Assembly (NCBI RefSeq): GCF_000745315.1
Contig: NZ_JQNQ01000001.1
Coordinates: 1,302,001-1,366,000, forward strand
Length of the DNA: 64,000 bases
Direction: 5' to 3'
Origin: Salegentibacter sp. Hel_I_6
GTDB taxonomy: Bacteria > Bacteroidota > Bacteroidia > Flavobacteriales > Flavobacteriaceae
Both the position numbers and the translations under genes were made by a program. Within the stretch, counting starts at the first letter, position 1. Each line of letters opens with the position of its first letter. The notes under the pieces were generated by a model. It saw only the letters and a program-made list of their open reading frames with translations. It was not told the DNA's origin and did no database searches. This document shows positions 1-12,734 of this stretch, in pieces.

Positions 1-2200
<2,200 letters not shown>

Positions 2201-2317
2201 TTCTTGCTTATGCTCGAATTTCTCGTGACCTTAATCACAATGTATTCTATTAATTTAATTTACCTCGTTATAAAATTTAACTTCTATAACTGTAGTTTTC
2301 TCGTATTCTTTGTTTCT

Positions 2318-2334
2318 CAATATGTCAATGAACT
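2318..2334 (-). promoter_or_regulatory. boxA-like antitermination element in the 16S-23S spacer
   Basis: The minus strand reads AGTTCATTGACATATTG. It matches a copy in the 16S leader (4519-4535) at 15 of 17 positions and resembles the boxA of rRNA operons (E. coli TGCTCTTTAACA; GTTCTTTGACA in Bacteroides, from memory). Placement between tRNA-Ala and 23S is where a second boxA is expected. The function is inferred from position and similarity. Confidence 0.55.
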
Positions 2335-2438
2335 TTTTTCCTCTCTAACAATCTAATTTCAATGATAACCAAACGAATATGCTTTACGCATTTCCTGATT
2401 GTTTAAATTACCTATCTCCCTTAGATCTTAAGGAATCG

Positions 2439-2512
2439 TGGAGAATATCGGAGTCGAACCGATGACCTCCTGCGTGCAAGGCAGGCGCTCTAGCCAGCTG
2501 AGCTAATCCCCC
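2439..2512 (-). tRNA. tRNA-Ala(UGC)
   Basis: The 74-nt complement folds as a full cloverleaf: acceptor GGGGGAU pairs with AUUCUCC (two G-U pairs), followed by U8-A9, D arm GCUCAGCUGG, anticodon stem CCUGC/GCAGG with loop CUUGCAC (anticodon UGC), and a T arm with GGTTCGACTCC. The discriminator is A and no CCA is encoded. It is the second spacer tRNA, the usual order in Bacteroidota rRNA operons. Confidence 0.97.
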
Positions 2513-2530
2513 ATTTTTCAGTTGTCAGGT

Positions 2531-2553
2531 ATCAGTTAACAGTTATCAGTTAA
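2531..2553. repeat. short direct repeats in the tRNA-Ala/tRNA-Ile spacer
   Basis: The stretch is built from tandem near-copies of atcagtta / acagttatcagtta. A second low-complexity run of repeated 'tttgaact' words lies at about 2641-2670. Such simple spacer repeats vary in copy number between operons; no function is inferred. Confidence 0.5.
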
Positions 2554-2687
2554 TTGATGACCTATATGTCAACCTGGGATTCCCAACTTCTAAAATTTCC
2601 TTTCAATTTGTAATGAACGTTGTTGTCTCAAATTCAAATTACTTTGAACTATGAACCTTTAACTTTGAACTGCGCCTTAGCGCGTCG

Positions 2688-2761
2688 TAGTCTCAGGCAG
2701 ACTCGAACTGCCGACCTCTACATTATCAGTGTAGCGCTCTAACCAGCTGAGCTATGAGACT
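2688..2761 (-). tRNA. tRNA-Ile(GAU)
   Basis: The 74-nt complement has acceptor AGUCUCA perfectly paired with UGAGACU, U8-A9, D arm GCUCAGCUGG, anticodon stem CUACA/UGUAG with loop CUGAUAA (anticodon GAU), and T arm GGCAGTTCGAGTCTGCC. The discriminator is A and CCA is not encoded. It lies between 16S and tRNA-Ala, co-transcribed with the rRNAs. Confidence 0.97.
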
Positions 2762-2869
2762 GTCCTTTATTCTTTAAATATTAAATCGACAGCTTAGAAT
2801 CAAAACCAAAAAAGGTCTTTAAGAACTTCCCTTTTGATTATTGCGCTTTGCCTTAAAAGGCATTGCTCT

Positions 2870-4401
<1,532 letters not shown>

Positions 4402-4518
4402 TGTTTCTTAAATATAATTACAACAATCAAATCGTCTGTACTCAAAGATGACTTCTCTAGTCTTAATTCTAAATTATTTGTATCATTCTTCTCTCGAAAA
4501 ATGTACGCGCTGTCAATT

Positions 4519-4535
4519 CAATAAATCAATGAACT
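4519..4535 (-). promoter_or_regulatory. boxA-like element in the 16S leader
   Basis: The minus strand reads AGTTCATTGATTTATTG, about 120 nt upstream of 16S, and differs from the spacer copy at 2318-2334 at two positions. It likely recruits the NusB/NusE antitermination complex; this is inferred from position and similarity. Confidence 0.55.
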
Positions 4536-4655
4536 TTCCCAATATTACTCGGGATATTCTTGTCGAAATTAAAGGACTCGAACCTCTCGCTATCTCACCC
4601 ACCCGGGATTTCTTTTTCAATATTTCTGGGAACTCGTTTGCGCCGAAAGCGGCTG

Positions 4656-4687
4656 CAAATATACAACGCTTTTTCTTTATCAGCCAA
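4656..4687 (-). promoter_or_regulatory. rRNA promoter, proximal
   Basis: On the minus strand TTG (4685-4687) is followed after 21 nt by TATATTTG (4656-4663), a match to the Bacteroidota housekeeping consensus TTG / TAnnTTTG. The sequence after the -7 box, CAGCCGC, is shared with the middle promoter. Confidence 0.7.
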
Positions 4688-4793
4688 ATCTTTTTTAGAA
4701 AAAATTTTGACTTTTTTTAAAGCTTTCCATTCTCAAAAGAACATTAAAAACAACTGCCGTTTTAATTAAAAACCTTCGCTGTTTTTGCGGCTG

Positions 4794-4823
4794 CAAATAT
4801 ACACCCTCTTTTGATTCTGGCAA
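4794..4823 (-). promoter_or_regulatory. rRNA promoter, middle
   Basis: On the minus strand TTG (4821-4823), exactly 19 nt of spacer, then TATATTTG (4794-4801): a perfect match to the flavobacterial consensus. CAGCCGC follows the -7 box as in the proximal promoter. Confidence 0.8.
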
Positions 4824-4891
4824 GTAAAAAATAAGTTTTTTTTACTTTTATTATTTTAAAGCTTTTTCAACCTTAAAAAATCACCGTATCC

Positions 4892-4907
4892 CAATATGCA
4901 ATGAACT
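4892..4907 (-). promoter_or_regulatory. third boxA-like element, between distal and middle rRNA promoters
   Basis: The minus strand reads AGTTCATTGCATATTG, one base shorter than the spacer copy at 2318-2334. It would be present only in transcripts from the distal promoter at 4951-4980. Function inferred from similarity to the other two copies. Confidence 0.4.
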
Positions 4908-4950
4908 TCCCAGCTTCATCCCCAACCCTCGTTGCGTCTCAAAGCGGGTG

Positions 4951-4980
4951 CAAATATACTGCTGTTTTTTAGATGCGCAA
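4951..4980 (-). promoter_or_regulatory. rRNA promoter, distal
   Basis: On the minus strand TTG (4978-4980), exactly 19 nt, then TATATTTG (4951-4958), again the full consensus. The following bases, CACCCGC, differ by one from the other two promoters. It is the furthest upstream of three tandem rRNA promoters. Confidence 0.8.
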
Positions 4981-5130
4981 CAATAAATTTATATTTAATG
5001 ATTTTTCAGGATTTCTCATCAAATCACCTAAACTCAGCTAAATTTCGATTCAATAAAAGCTTTGTGCGAAATAATTCAGCATTTAAAAAGTTAAAAAGAG
5101 ATTTAAAGAAGATTACTTGTAGCTAAAATT

Positions 5131-7047
5131 CTAGAGAAAAAAGTTCCATACCAGCCCAAAACGCAGCAGAAAATCGGTATAAGGATAATTTGGTGCTACG
5201 AAATTATTGTTAGCCTCAATTAGAGAATTGACATTCTCCAGCTTCAGAAAGATTCGTGTTTGATCTACTTTCGCATTAAAAAAGAAATCTACGACCGGAT
5301 AATTCCCAAATTCAGCTGAATTCTGCACGAAGAATTCGGCTAAAATAGGATCATAGGCATTCATATTATAATTAGTAAAATACTTAAATGTAAATCCTGT
5401 TTGAAGATATAGTGCTTTATCAAACCATTCATCTTTATAATATATAGAATTTCGGGTTACAAATTCAGGAAGATTTAATACCGAGGCTCCATCAAGTACA
5501 TTCTGGTACATAAGTGTATTATCTATTGCAAAAAGACCAAAATCAAACTTTCTATGTGCTTTTAGTTTTAAATACCTAACCTGGTCTCCTGCCTGGAATG
5601 GTTTAACTAAGGAATCTTCGCCCCTGGTAAAATAAGTATAGTTTTGAATTTGAGTTAACCTCCCTTCTACATCCAGCAATTTCTTAGAATTTAATTTTCC
5701 GTAGATACTTTGCGTATTCACGTTATCAAAATCATTTTGCCAGTTATAATTTATATAGTTGCTTTGATACAATAGAAAATTATAATTTGGCATATGGCTA
5801 TTTTGGTTTACCCCAAATTCCAGTTTATTCTCCTCATCTAAAGCATAAGAAGCTTGAGCTGCCAGATAACTCCCTGTAAAATCACCAGCAAAACTCAACA
5901 TTGCATCAGCTTTAACATTAAAACCGGCGATACTTTTATTATACTCACCACCTACAGCATAATTTGTTCCGTTGAGTTTATTATTAATAGTATCATTTTC
6001 TCTTATATAGAACGTATTGTAACCATACTCAAAATTTTTAACGGCAGCTTTAGCTTTTACTTCCCCCAGGGTCTTGTTAGACCATTTCACATAAGCTTCA
6101 TTATAAAATTCACTTAACCTCACTCGATCTCTTAAATTAGATTGTTGAAATGAGGGTCCAAAAATTTGATTCACGGCACTATTTTGCAGGAATTCAAATT
6201 TTTTATAATCGTGGTTAAAAGTATGGCCAATTTTCAAGGTATTTGAAGCAAGTGAATCAGGAGCTACCATATTGTAGTAATGATCCAAATAAAATCGCTT
6301 GCCATATAAGGTGCTTTCAGCATTTTCAAAATTCATAGCCAATAAAGACCGGTCTTCAAATTCTTCTTCTCTATCTATATATTGCTGAAGGGCTAGTTCT
6401 GACAACCCGCCGTTTTCCTGGTTCATTAAATCATGGGAAACAAAATGTGTTCTTAGGTGATACTTCCTATCAAGAGTTTTATAGTTAAGGCCGAACCTAA
6501 ATATACCGGTACTGGTAAGCTCATTTTGATATCTCCCTAAAGCACGAACTCCTTTGTAAGCGACAGAGAAATTTAAGCGTTCAGCAGTATTAATAGAAAA
6601 TAAAACATCTAATTGCTGCCCCTGATCTGGTACTGTTTTAAAATAAGCTTCTGTAATTGGTGTAGGAACATGGTAATAAAAAACATCTTCTACTTCCAGG
6701 AAATTGTAATGCCTTGCCCGTGCACCAAATTCAGGATATAACTTTTGAGCATCAAAATCGGCACCCAGTCTGTTATAGGTTTGGCCAGTATTGGAAAATG
6801 GAAGTAATTCAAAGTTATCTTGGCGGCGGTAATTAAATTTATAGTCTTTTTCTATAGTAAGCGTGGTATCTACAAAAGTAGTATCATTCTTTATAGAAAT
6901 TATCTTATAAGCAGAGATTGGTGGTTTTATAGTGTCTTCTTGGGTTTCAGTATTTTCATTATTTCCACCCGGAGATCCAGACAACCTGGTTTGGGAGAAA
7001 CCTAAAAATGGAATAATCAAGAAAAATAACAGTATATAAATTTTCAT
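5131..7047 (-). CDS. putative outer-membrane porin (PF14121-like)
   Basis: A 638-residue secreted protein. The start at 7047 (MKIYILLFF) is preferred over an in-frame upstream Met because it begins a standard signal peptide ending near GFSQ. The rest is rich in alternating aromatic/polar strands typical of a beta barrel and ends in RFGLVWNFFL, a C-terminal aromatic strand of the kind used for outer-membrane insertion. It resembles the Bacteroidota 'putative porin' family; substrate unknown. It lies between the SusD terminator and the rRNA control region and is probably transcribed alone. The family call is from recognition by eye. Confidence 0.75.
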   Translation of the reverse strand: MKIYILLFFLIIPFLGFSQTRLSGSPGGNNENTETQEDTIKPPISAYKIISIKNDTTFVDTTLTIEKDYKFNYRRQDNFELLPFSNTGQTYNRLGADFDAQKLYPEFGARARHYNFLEVEDVFYYHVPTPITEAYFKTVPDQGQQLDVLFSINTAERLNFSVAYKGVRALGRYQNELTSTGIFRFGLNYKTLDRKYHLRTHFVSHDLMNQENGGLSELALQQYIDREEEFEDRSLLAMNFENAESTLYGKRFYLDHYYNMVAPDSLASNTLKIGHTFNHDYKKFEFLQNSAVNQIFGPSFQQSNLRDRVRLSEFYNEAYVKWSNKTLGEVKAKAAVKNFEYGYNTFYIRENDTINNKLNGTNYAVGGEYNKSIAGFNVKADAMLSFAGDFTGSYLAAQASYALDEENKLEFGVNQNSHMPNYNFLLYQSNYINYNWQNDFDNVNTQSIYGKLNSKKLLDVEGRLTQIQNYTYFTRGEDSLVKPFQAGDQVRYLKLKAHRKFDFGLFAIDNTLMYQNVLDGASVLNLPEFVTRNSIYYKDEWFDKALYLQTGFTFKYFTNYNMNAYDPILAEFFVQNSAEFGNYPVVDFFFNAKVDQTRIFLKLENVNSLIEANNNFVAPNYPYTDFLLRFGLVWNFFL

Positions 7048-7108
7048 AGATAAAAAAGACTCTAGCAAAAGTAAAAATAAAAATCACAGGAAACTGAAAT
7101 TGGACAAA

Positions 7109-7140
7109 ACAAAAAAACCACCCCTAATGGGATGGTTTTC
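7109..7140 (-). terminator. rho-independent terminator after susD
   Basis: On the minus strand AAACCATCCC-ATTA-GGGGTGGTTT forms a hairpin with one mismatch followed by a run of T. It lies just after the SusD stop at 7163, ending the susC-susD transcript. Confidence 0.8.
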
Positions 7141-7162
7141 AATTATTAGAGAATATTGATAA

Positions 7163-8596
7163 TTATTCTTCAAACCACATAGGTGAATCCAATGCCATTT
7201 GACTAGGCGCATTAGGATTTGAAGTGATTTCACTAACAGGATACTGATACCTTCTAATGATATCATCAAGCTGAGCATTTTCTGGAACCATAAAAGATGG
7301 TGTTTTAGTTCTTCTCCAATGCGTCCAACCTTCAATTCCTCTTGTGAATAAGGCAACGTATTGCTCTATATGAACTCTTTCTATAGCATCTTCAGTCGAA
7401 AGTCCTTCAATACTACCTCTAGCTGCTAAATAAGCATCCTTTTCCGAAGCTGAAATCTCGCCAGGCTGACCATCATAAGAATCTAAAGAGGCCTCAACTC
7501 CCATCATATAATATTCCTGAGCATTTCCAGAAATATATCCTTTTAAGGCAGCTTCTGCCAAAAAGAAATGTGTTTCTGCTGCAGTAGCATAACGATCTTC
7601 AAGATCTGGTCGTAAAATATTTAAGCTTACTGGCGAAATACCTGTTACTTCAAACACACCCTGATCCTGGCCAACAATCTCATCATCATCATTTCTGTCA
7701 AAGAATACATCCCTACGCGGATCATTGTTCTCATTTAAAATCTCAGTCAATGTACTTCCCGCATAGAAAAATAAATTATCCCCACCAGCAAATAAATCGA
7801 TCGTTCTCCATAATGGGTTCTCATTACCAATATTATCACTATAAGGCAAATACGCATTCTGAGAATTCTCAACAATTAAAGGTTCCGCTGAAACCGCCTG
7901 GATTTCACCTTGTACAGATGAATCTACATTAGCAATCAACATAAGAGCCTTCAACTTAAGTGAATTAGCAAAACGAATCCAGTTTTCCCTATCACCGTTA
8001 TACATTAAATCTCCCGAAGTCACAATATCAGTTTCCGTTTGCAGGAGTTCAATACCTTCGTCCAACCTGTTAATTACCCCGCGAAGAACATCTTCCTGGC
8101 TATCAAAATTAGGATTGGGAAAATCTGCTACTTGAATAGCTTCACTAAAAGGGATATCACCAAAAATCTGTGTTAGGTTCAAATAGGCAAATCCTTCAAA
8201 TACTTTGGCTTGTCCAATTATATTAAGTGCCTCTGGATTATTAGTTTCGGTCAACACTCTAACCTGCTGTAAATTTCTAAGTACAGTAGTGTAATGACCA
8301 ACCCAAACATTATTAGTTGTGTTAGGGCTAATAGTATACCTTTCGGGATTAGAAAAAACTCCAGAAGAACCAGTACTCGCCCAATGCTGAGCTTGCATAT
8401 TAACAGCATTCAATTCAACCGTTCTGTTTTGTGACATTCCAACCATTATAGTCGGAAACAAAAGGCTCGGTTCTACAGTAGTAGCGGCCAGAGGATCTGT
8501 ATTTATATCAAAATCGTCTGTACAACTAACAAGACCTACACCAAAAACGGCTACGGTAAGTACAAAAACAATTGTTTTATTTATATATTTTTTCAT
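7163..8596 (-). CDS. SusD/RagB family nutrient-binding lipoprotein
   Basis: A 477-residue surface lipoprotein. The signal peptide ends at the lipobox LVSC (Cys25), followed by TDDFD, acidic residues compatible with surface export in Bacteroidota. The body shows SusD-like features: the early FDINTDP segment, TPR-like helices (GQAKVFEGFAYLNLTQIFGD) and a C-terminal W-containing region (GWTHWRRTKTPSF). It resembles the SusD-like_2 subgroup. SusD proteins cap the TonB-dependent SusC transporter and bind the incoming oligomer. Nine bases separate it from the upstream SusC gene, so they form one operon. No glycosidase or peptidase adjoins it, so the substrate cannot be deduced. Confidence 0.93.
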   Translation of the reverse strand: MKKYINKTIVFVLTVAVFGVGLVSCTDDFDINTDPLAATTVEPSLLFPTIMVGMSQNRTVELNAVNMQAQHWASTGSSGVFSNPERYTISPNTTNNVWVGHYTTVLRNLQQVRVLTETNNPEALNIIGQAKVFEGFAYLNLTQIFGDIPFSEAIQVADFPNPNFDSQEDVLRGVINRLDEGIELLQTETDIVTSGDLMYNGDRENWIRFANSLKLKALMLIANVDSSVQGEIQAVSAEPLIVENSQNAYLPYSDNIGNENPLWRTIDLFAGGDNLFFYAGSTLTEILNENNDPRRDVFFDRNDDDEIVGQDQGVFEVTGISPVSLNILRPDLEDRYATAAETHFFLAEAALKGYISGNAQEYYMMGVEASLDSYDGQPGEISASEKDAYLAARGSIEGLSTEDAIERVHIEQYVALFTRGIEGWTHWRRTKTPSFMVPENAQLDDIIRRYQYPVSEITSNPNAPSQMALDSPMWFEE

Positions 8597-8605
8597 TTTA
8601 TATGT

Positions 8606-11600
8606 TTAAAAATTCATATTTACATTAAACCCAATGCTTCTTGGAGAAGGCACTCCACCACGCTCAATTCCTTGAAGGTTACTTCCTGCTCCACCTAAAG
8701 ATGCTTCAGGATCAACATGAGGTACTTCAGAATTAAATATTGCTAAATTTCTAGCCTGTACTCCAATCCTTAAACCTTCCAAGAAAATGTTATCTAAATA
8801 AGAAGAAGGAAGGGTATAAGTCAAGCTCAATTCTCTCCATTTAATAAAAGTAGCATCAAAAACATTACCTTCTACAACACTTGCACTAGAATAGGCAGCC
8901 CAGTAATTCTGAGGACTGGCTGCGATATCATTTGGAACAGCTTCCCCACTTTCATTTAATCTGAAAGCTTGAGTGTCCACGATATCTGCACGACCATTCG
9001 CTGCAGTTTCAGCTGCAAGCCCATCTCTTCTTAATTGACCAACTGTATTAGAAAACATCTTACCACCATTTCTATAATCAAAAGTAGTTGTTAAGGCAAA
9101 ACCTTTATATCTCCAGGTAGAAGTTAATCCCATAATAAAATCAGGGAAAATATCTCCCAGGTTATCAGGAGAACCTACTTGTCTCAACCCATCAGAATTC
9201 ACAAGTATTTGATCCTCTATTGGGTCACCATTTTCATCTTGCACTCTTGCAAATCTTGGGCCATATAACTGTAAGCTTTCACCTTCTACTGCTCTTACCG
9301 CAATACCGTTAAAACCAGTTTCTAAGTTTAATGATCCACCAGGAATATCACCTAAATCATCAACTTCAAACCTGTTAGAGGTGAAGTTATAATCAACATC
9401 CCACGTAAAATCATCACCATTCAAAACCCTAGCGCCTAATTCCAGTTCTACACCTTTATTACTAACCTGTCCTATATTGGTCAAAAATGAACTAAAACCT
9501 GAAGTTTGCGGTGTTGGCAAGAATAAAATCTGATCCGTAGTTTTATTTTCATAATAGGTAGCATCTATTGTAATCCTGTTATTAAAGAATCCAAATTCCA
9601 AACCAAATTCAATATTTTCCTGATTTTCCGGCTTCAAATTTTGATTAGCTAGGAAACCCTGAGAACCGAAGGCCAGGTTACCATTAAATGGATAAGTACC
9701 ACCAGTTCCAAACTGACCAAAGAAAGTAGTCAATGGGTTAAAGTTATAGCTTAACAAATAAGGATCGGTATCTACACCTACATTCGCCCAACTAGCTCTC
9801 ACTTTACCATAACTAAAGAAGTCACTTTTAATATCAAGTGCATCAGTATAAACTAAACTAGCTGAAACCGAAGGGTAGAAGAAACTTCTATTTTGCTCAG
9901 GAAGCGTTGAAGACCAATCATTTCTTCCGGTAGCGTTTAAGAAAGCCCATCCTTTATAGTCGAATGTTATATCACCGAATACACCATGGATTCTACGATC
10001 AGAAAAATCTTTAAAAGGACTGTTATTTTCAGCATTTCCTGGATCTAAAAGTCCTGGAACTACAAGATCCGTAGCAATATTTCCCGTTCTATCAATAACT
10101 CTTTGATTCCATTGAGTACCTGCCCTTGCAGTGATATTAAAATCATCATTGATAAACCAGTCATAGGTAGCTATGAAATCTAAAGTTAATTCTCTACTTT
10201 GAATAAAATCATCTCTATAAGATCCATTAAATCTACCTAAAGTTCCATTTCTATTCTGAGTTAACCTCTTGTCTGTATAGGAGTCATATCCTGCTCTACC
10301 TAAAAGACTCAAATTTTCGATAGGAGTAAAATCAATAGTGGCATTCCCATAAAAACGCTCTACACTAGTCTGAGAAGCGTTAGCATTTGCGATCCAGTAC
10401 GGGTTATTTGTCTGTAAACCAGCTGGGCTCAATTGGTCACCAAATTCATCCGCAAAAGGTTGAAATAATGAGAAATCAGTGGTCCTTGGAAGACCATTTA
10501 CGATATTAGTTAATACATTAGGATCATTGGCACCAGCAGCAGCAGTCCCTGTTGTATTTGTTCTTACGTAATTAACGTTTACCCTTGATTTCAATTTATC
10601 CGTAAGCGTTGCTCCTGCATTACCACCGAGGTTAATTCTATTTAAACTAGAGTTCGGAATAACCCCCTCTTGCTCTGTATGAGAAAGACTCAGCCTGTAA
10701 TCATCCGCACCACCTTCTGAAGCTCCAGAAACGTTAAAATTATTAATCTTAGTAACACCGGTTCTATAGAAATTTTCAACACCATTTTCAAAAATTTCAA
10801 ATGGCACTACTTCTCCCGCTACGTTAGTATAAGTTTGACCTTGAACATCACCTATGCTAGGACCCCACCCCGGCAGACCAGGGTTTCCATCATTGATGGC
10901 AGTTTCAGTATCCACTTCCCCTTGATCTCCAAATACATATTCATTCTGAAAATCAGGCAGAATAAGAGGGTCATCAAATCGCAGCGATGAATTAACCTGA
11001 AAAGATGCAGCTCTACCCGCTTTACCTTTCTTAGTGGTAACCACTATAACACCTCCTGAAGCACGAGAACCATAGAGGGCAGCAGCAGAAGCCCCTTTTA
11101 ATATAGTTACACTTTCAATATCGTCAGGGTTAATATCCTGCGCTCTGTTTCCAAAATCGAATCCACCGGTAATTCTTGAACCACTCGCTATATTAGCATT
11201 GGAAATTGGCACACCATCCACAACCCATAAAGGCTGTACATCACCATTCAATGAAGATATCCCTCGAATTGTAATTCTTGTAGAACCTCCTACGTTTCCA
11301 CTTTGATTAGAAATCTGAACACCTGAGGACTTCCCTTGTAAAGCATTAAGAACGTTTGTTTCCCTTACTTCGTTAAGTTCTTCCGACTTAACTGTAGAAA
11401 CCCCGTAACCCAGGGATTTCTCAGAACGCTCTATACCAAGTGCAGTTACAACTACCTCATCAAGAGATGAAGCATCAACTTCCATAGTTACATCTAAAAT
11501 ATTAGACGAACCTACTTGTCTCTCCGCAGATGAAAATCCAATAAAACTAAACACCAAAGTTTCTCCCTGTGATGTAGTTATCGAGTACTCTCCGTCGAAA

Positions 11601-11767
11601 TCTGTTTGGGTCCCTGTGGAACTTCCCTTTACAAGCACATTCACCCCAGGAAGAGGTAAACCTTGATCATCGGTCACCGTACCGGTTACCGTTTTCTGTT
11701 GTGCAAACGTAAATTGCACTACGAACGCTAAGAGTAGCGTAAGAATTCCATGTAATTTGTTTTTCAT
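8606..11767 (-). CDS. SusC/RagA family TonB-linked outer-membrane transporter
   Basis: A 1053-residue protein with a signal peptide (cleavage near FTFAQ), an N-terminal carboxypeptidase-D-like domain (about 22-105, VTGTVTDDQGLPLPGVNV), a TonB box within DEVVVTALGIERS (about 103-115), a plug domain (about 120-240, with the RITIRGISSLNG segment) and a 22-strand-type barrel ending in GFNVNMNF. Length is normal for SusC. It imports a ligand captured by the SusD partner, driven by TonB-ExbBD. The pair stands alone without degradative enzymes or a linked anti-sigma/ECF regulator. Confidence 0.95.
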   Translation of the reverse strand: MKNKLHGILTLLLAFVVQFTFAQQKTVTGTVTDDQGLPLPGVNVLVKGSSTGTQTDFDGEYSITTSQGETLVFSFIGFSSAERQVGSSNILDVTMEVDASSLDEVVVTALGIERSEKSLGYGVSTVKSEELNEVRETNVLNALQGKSSGVQISNQSGNVGGSTRITIRGISSLNGDVQPLWVVDGVPISNANIASGSRITGGFDFGNRAQDINPDDIESVTILKGASAAALYGSRASGGVIVVTTKKGKAGRAASFQVNSSLRFDDPLILPDFQNEYVFGDQGEVDTETAINDGNPGLPGWGPSIGDVQGQTYTNVAGEVVPFEIFENGVENFYRTGVTKINNFNVSGASEGGADDYRLSLSHTEQEGVIPNSSLNRINLGGNAGATLTDKLKSRVNVNYVRTNTTGTAAAGANDPNVLTNIVNGLPRTTDFSLFQPFADEFGDQLSPAGLQTNNPYWIANANASQTSVERFYGNATIDFTPIENLSLLGRAGYDSYTDKRLTQNRNGTLGRFNGSYRDDFIQSRELTLDFIATYDWFINDDFNITARAGTQWNQRVIDRTGNIATDLVVPGLLDPGNAENNSPFKDFSDRRIHGVFGDITFDYKGWAFLNATGRNDWSSTLPEQNRSFFYPSVSASLVYTDALDIKSDFFSYGKVRASWANVGVDTDPYLLSYNFNPLTTFFGQFGTGGTYPFNGNLAFGSQGFLANQNLKPENQENIEFGLEFGFFNNRITIDATYYENKTTDQILFLPTPQTSGFSSFLTNIGQVSNKGVELELGARVLNGDDFTWDVDYNFTSNRFEVDDLGDIPGGSLNLETGFNGIAVRAVEGESLQLYGPRFARVQDENGDPIEDQILVNSDGLRQVGSPDNLGDIFPDFIMGLTSTWRYKGFALTTTFDYRNGGKMFSNTVGQLRRDGLAAETAANGRADIVDTQAFRLNESGEAVPNDIAASPQNYWAAYSSASVVEGNVFDATFIKWRELSLTYTLPSSYLDNIFLEGLRIGVQARNLAIFNSEVPHVDPEASLGGAGSNLQGIERGGVPSPRSIGFNVNMNF

Positions 11768-12107
11768 TATTGTTTAAATTTGAATTAGCCTACGCCAAAA
11801 ATCATAATAAATTCTTAATAAACCAAATGATTTTTTAATTGAATTATTATTTCCTTTATTAAAACATACTTAGAAGATATAAAATATGGCTCCTTCTTAA
11901 AGCAATTTTTTTACGAATTCTTCAAAAGCCAATAGAATTCGCAGTTCTTACTTCGAAAAACTTTATGAGGATTTTAATAAGAAAAAGGCAATAAAAGTAT
12001 TTCTGAGATGTTTCATCGCTCATTTTTAAAGCCTCACTCTATAATACTTACGAGGAAAAAGCGAAAATAGTTTTGTTTAAACCCCAGAATCTTACAATTT
12101 TTGCATC
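11768..12107. other. intergenic region between divergent susC and rnhB
   Basis: About 340 AT-rich bases with no credible coding sequence. It must hold the promoter of the susCD operon (minus) and of rnhB (plus). I see no exact TTG-N19-TAnnTTTG match in either direction; the closest on the plus strand is TACAATTTTTG, immediately before the rnhB start. Confidence 0.5.
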
Positions 12108-12704
12108 ATGTTAAAAATGTTTAACCTACCATGTGCAATTGCAGGCACCGATGAAGCTGGACGTGGTTGTCTTGCCGGACCGGTAACAGCGGCTGCTGTG
12201 ATTTTACCAAAAAATTTTAAAAATCAATTGTTAAATGACTCTAAACAAACAAAGTTAAGCGATCGCAACAATCTTAAAAAAATTATAATGAAGGAAGCAA
12301 TTGCCTACGGAGTCGCACACGTTTTTATGGAAGAAATTGACAAAATCAATATTCTAAATGCTTCAATTTTGGCTATGCACAGGGCAATAGACCAGTTAAC
12401 ATGCAAACCCGAACATATTATTGTAGATGGCAATAAATTTAAACCATATGGCAAAATTCCCTACGAATGTATTATAAAAGGAGATGGCAAATACCTAAGT
12501 ATTGCTGCAGCTTCTATTTTAGCAAAAACCTTTAGAGATGAATATATGGAAAATATTCATCTGGAATTTCCGGTCTATAACTGGAAACAAAATAAAGGTT
12601 ATCCAACAAAAGAACATCGCGCGGCCATTAGAGAATATGGAAGCACTCCTTATCATAGAAAAAGCTTTAAACTACTACCAGAGCAGTTGAAACTTTCCTT
12701 ATAA
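12108..12704 (+). CDS. rnhB: ribonuclease HII
   Basis: A 198-residue RNase HII, which cleaves the RNA strand of RNA-DNA hybrids at single ribonucleotides and long hybrids. Visible motifs are TDEAGRG (Asp15, Glu16, the metal ligands), IIVDGN with another acidic ligand, and AAASILAKTFRDEYM with the conserved Ser and Asp. Length matches the family. A start at the second Met (12117) is possible. The gene is followed after 30 bases by a lipoprotein gene that has its own promoter inside the rnhB tail. Confidence 0.96.
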   Translation: MLKMFNLPCAIAGTDEAGRGCLAGPVTAAAVILPKNFKNQLLNDSKQTKLSDRNNLKKIIMKEAIAYGVAHVFMEEIDKINILNASILAMHRAIDQLTCKPEHIIVDGNKFKPYGKIPYECIIKGDGKYLSIAAASILAKTFRDEYMENIHLEFPVYNWKQNKGYPTKEHRAAIREYGSTPYHRKSFKLLPEQLKLSL

Positions 12705-12716
12705 CACCTATATTTG
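12687..12716 (+). promoter_or_regulatory. consensus promoter inside the 3' end of rnhB
   Basis: TTG at 12687-12689, exactly 19 nt, then TATATTTG at 12709-12716: a full match to the flavobacterial consensus. It overlaps the last codons of rnhB and drives the following lipoprotein gene. It also shows that an upstream TTG codon at 12714 cannot be that gene's start. Confidence 0.8.
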
Positions 12717-12734
12717 TTGAAATTTTTAAGTTTT

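Larger units (their letters stand above)
4402..5130. other. rRNA promoter and leader region (no protein gene)
   Basis: This stretch of about 730 bases holds no credible coding sequence. It contains three promoters pointing toward 16S, two boxA-like elements and an AT-rich leader. Short open frames here have no recognisable content and overlap the promoters. A tRNA T-arm-like sequence lies at 4571-4587. Confidence 0.8.

Noticed and set aside
4794..4980. TAnnTTTG boxes as promoters for the porin gene at 5131-7047
   Set aside because: The boxes point toward 16S and lie beyond the porin stop codon on the same strand, so they cannot drive it.
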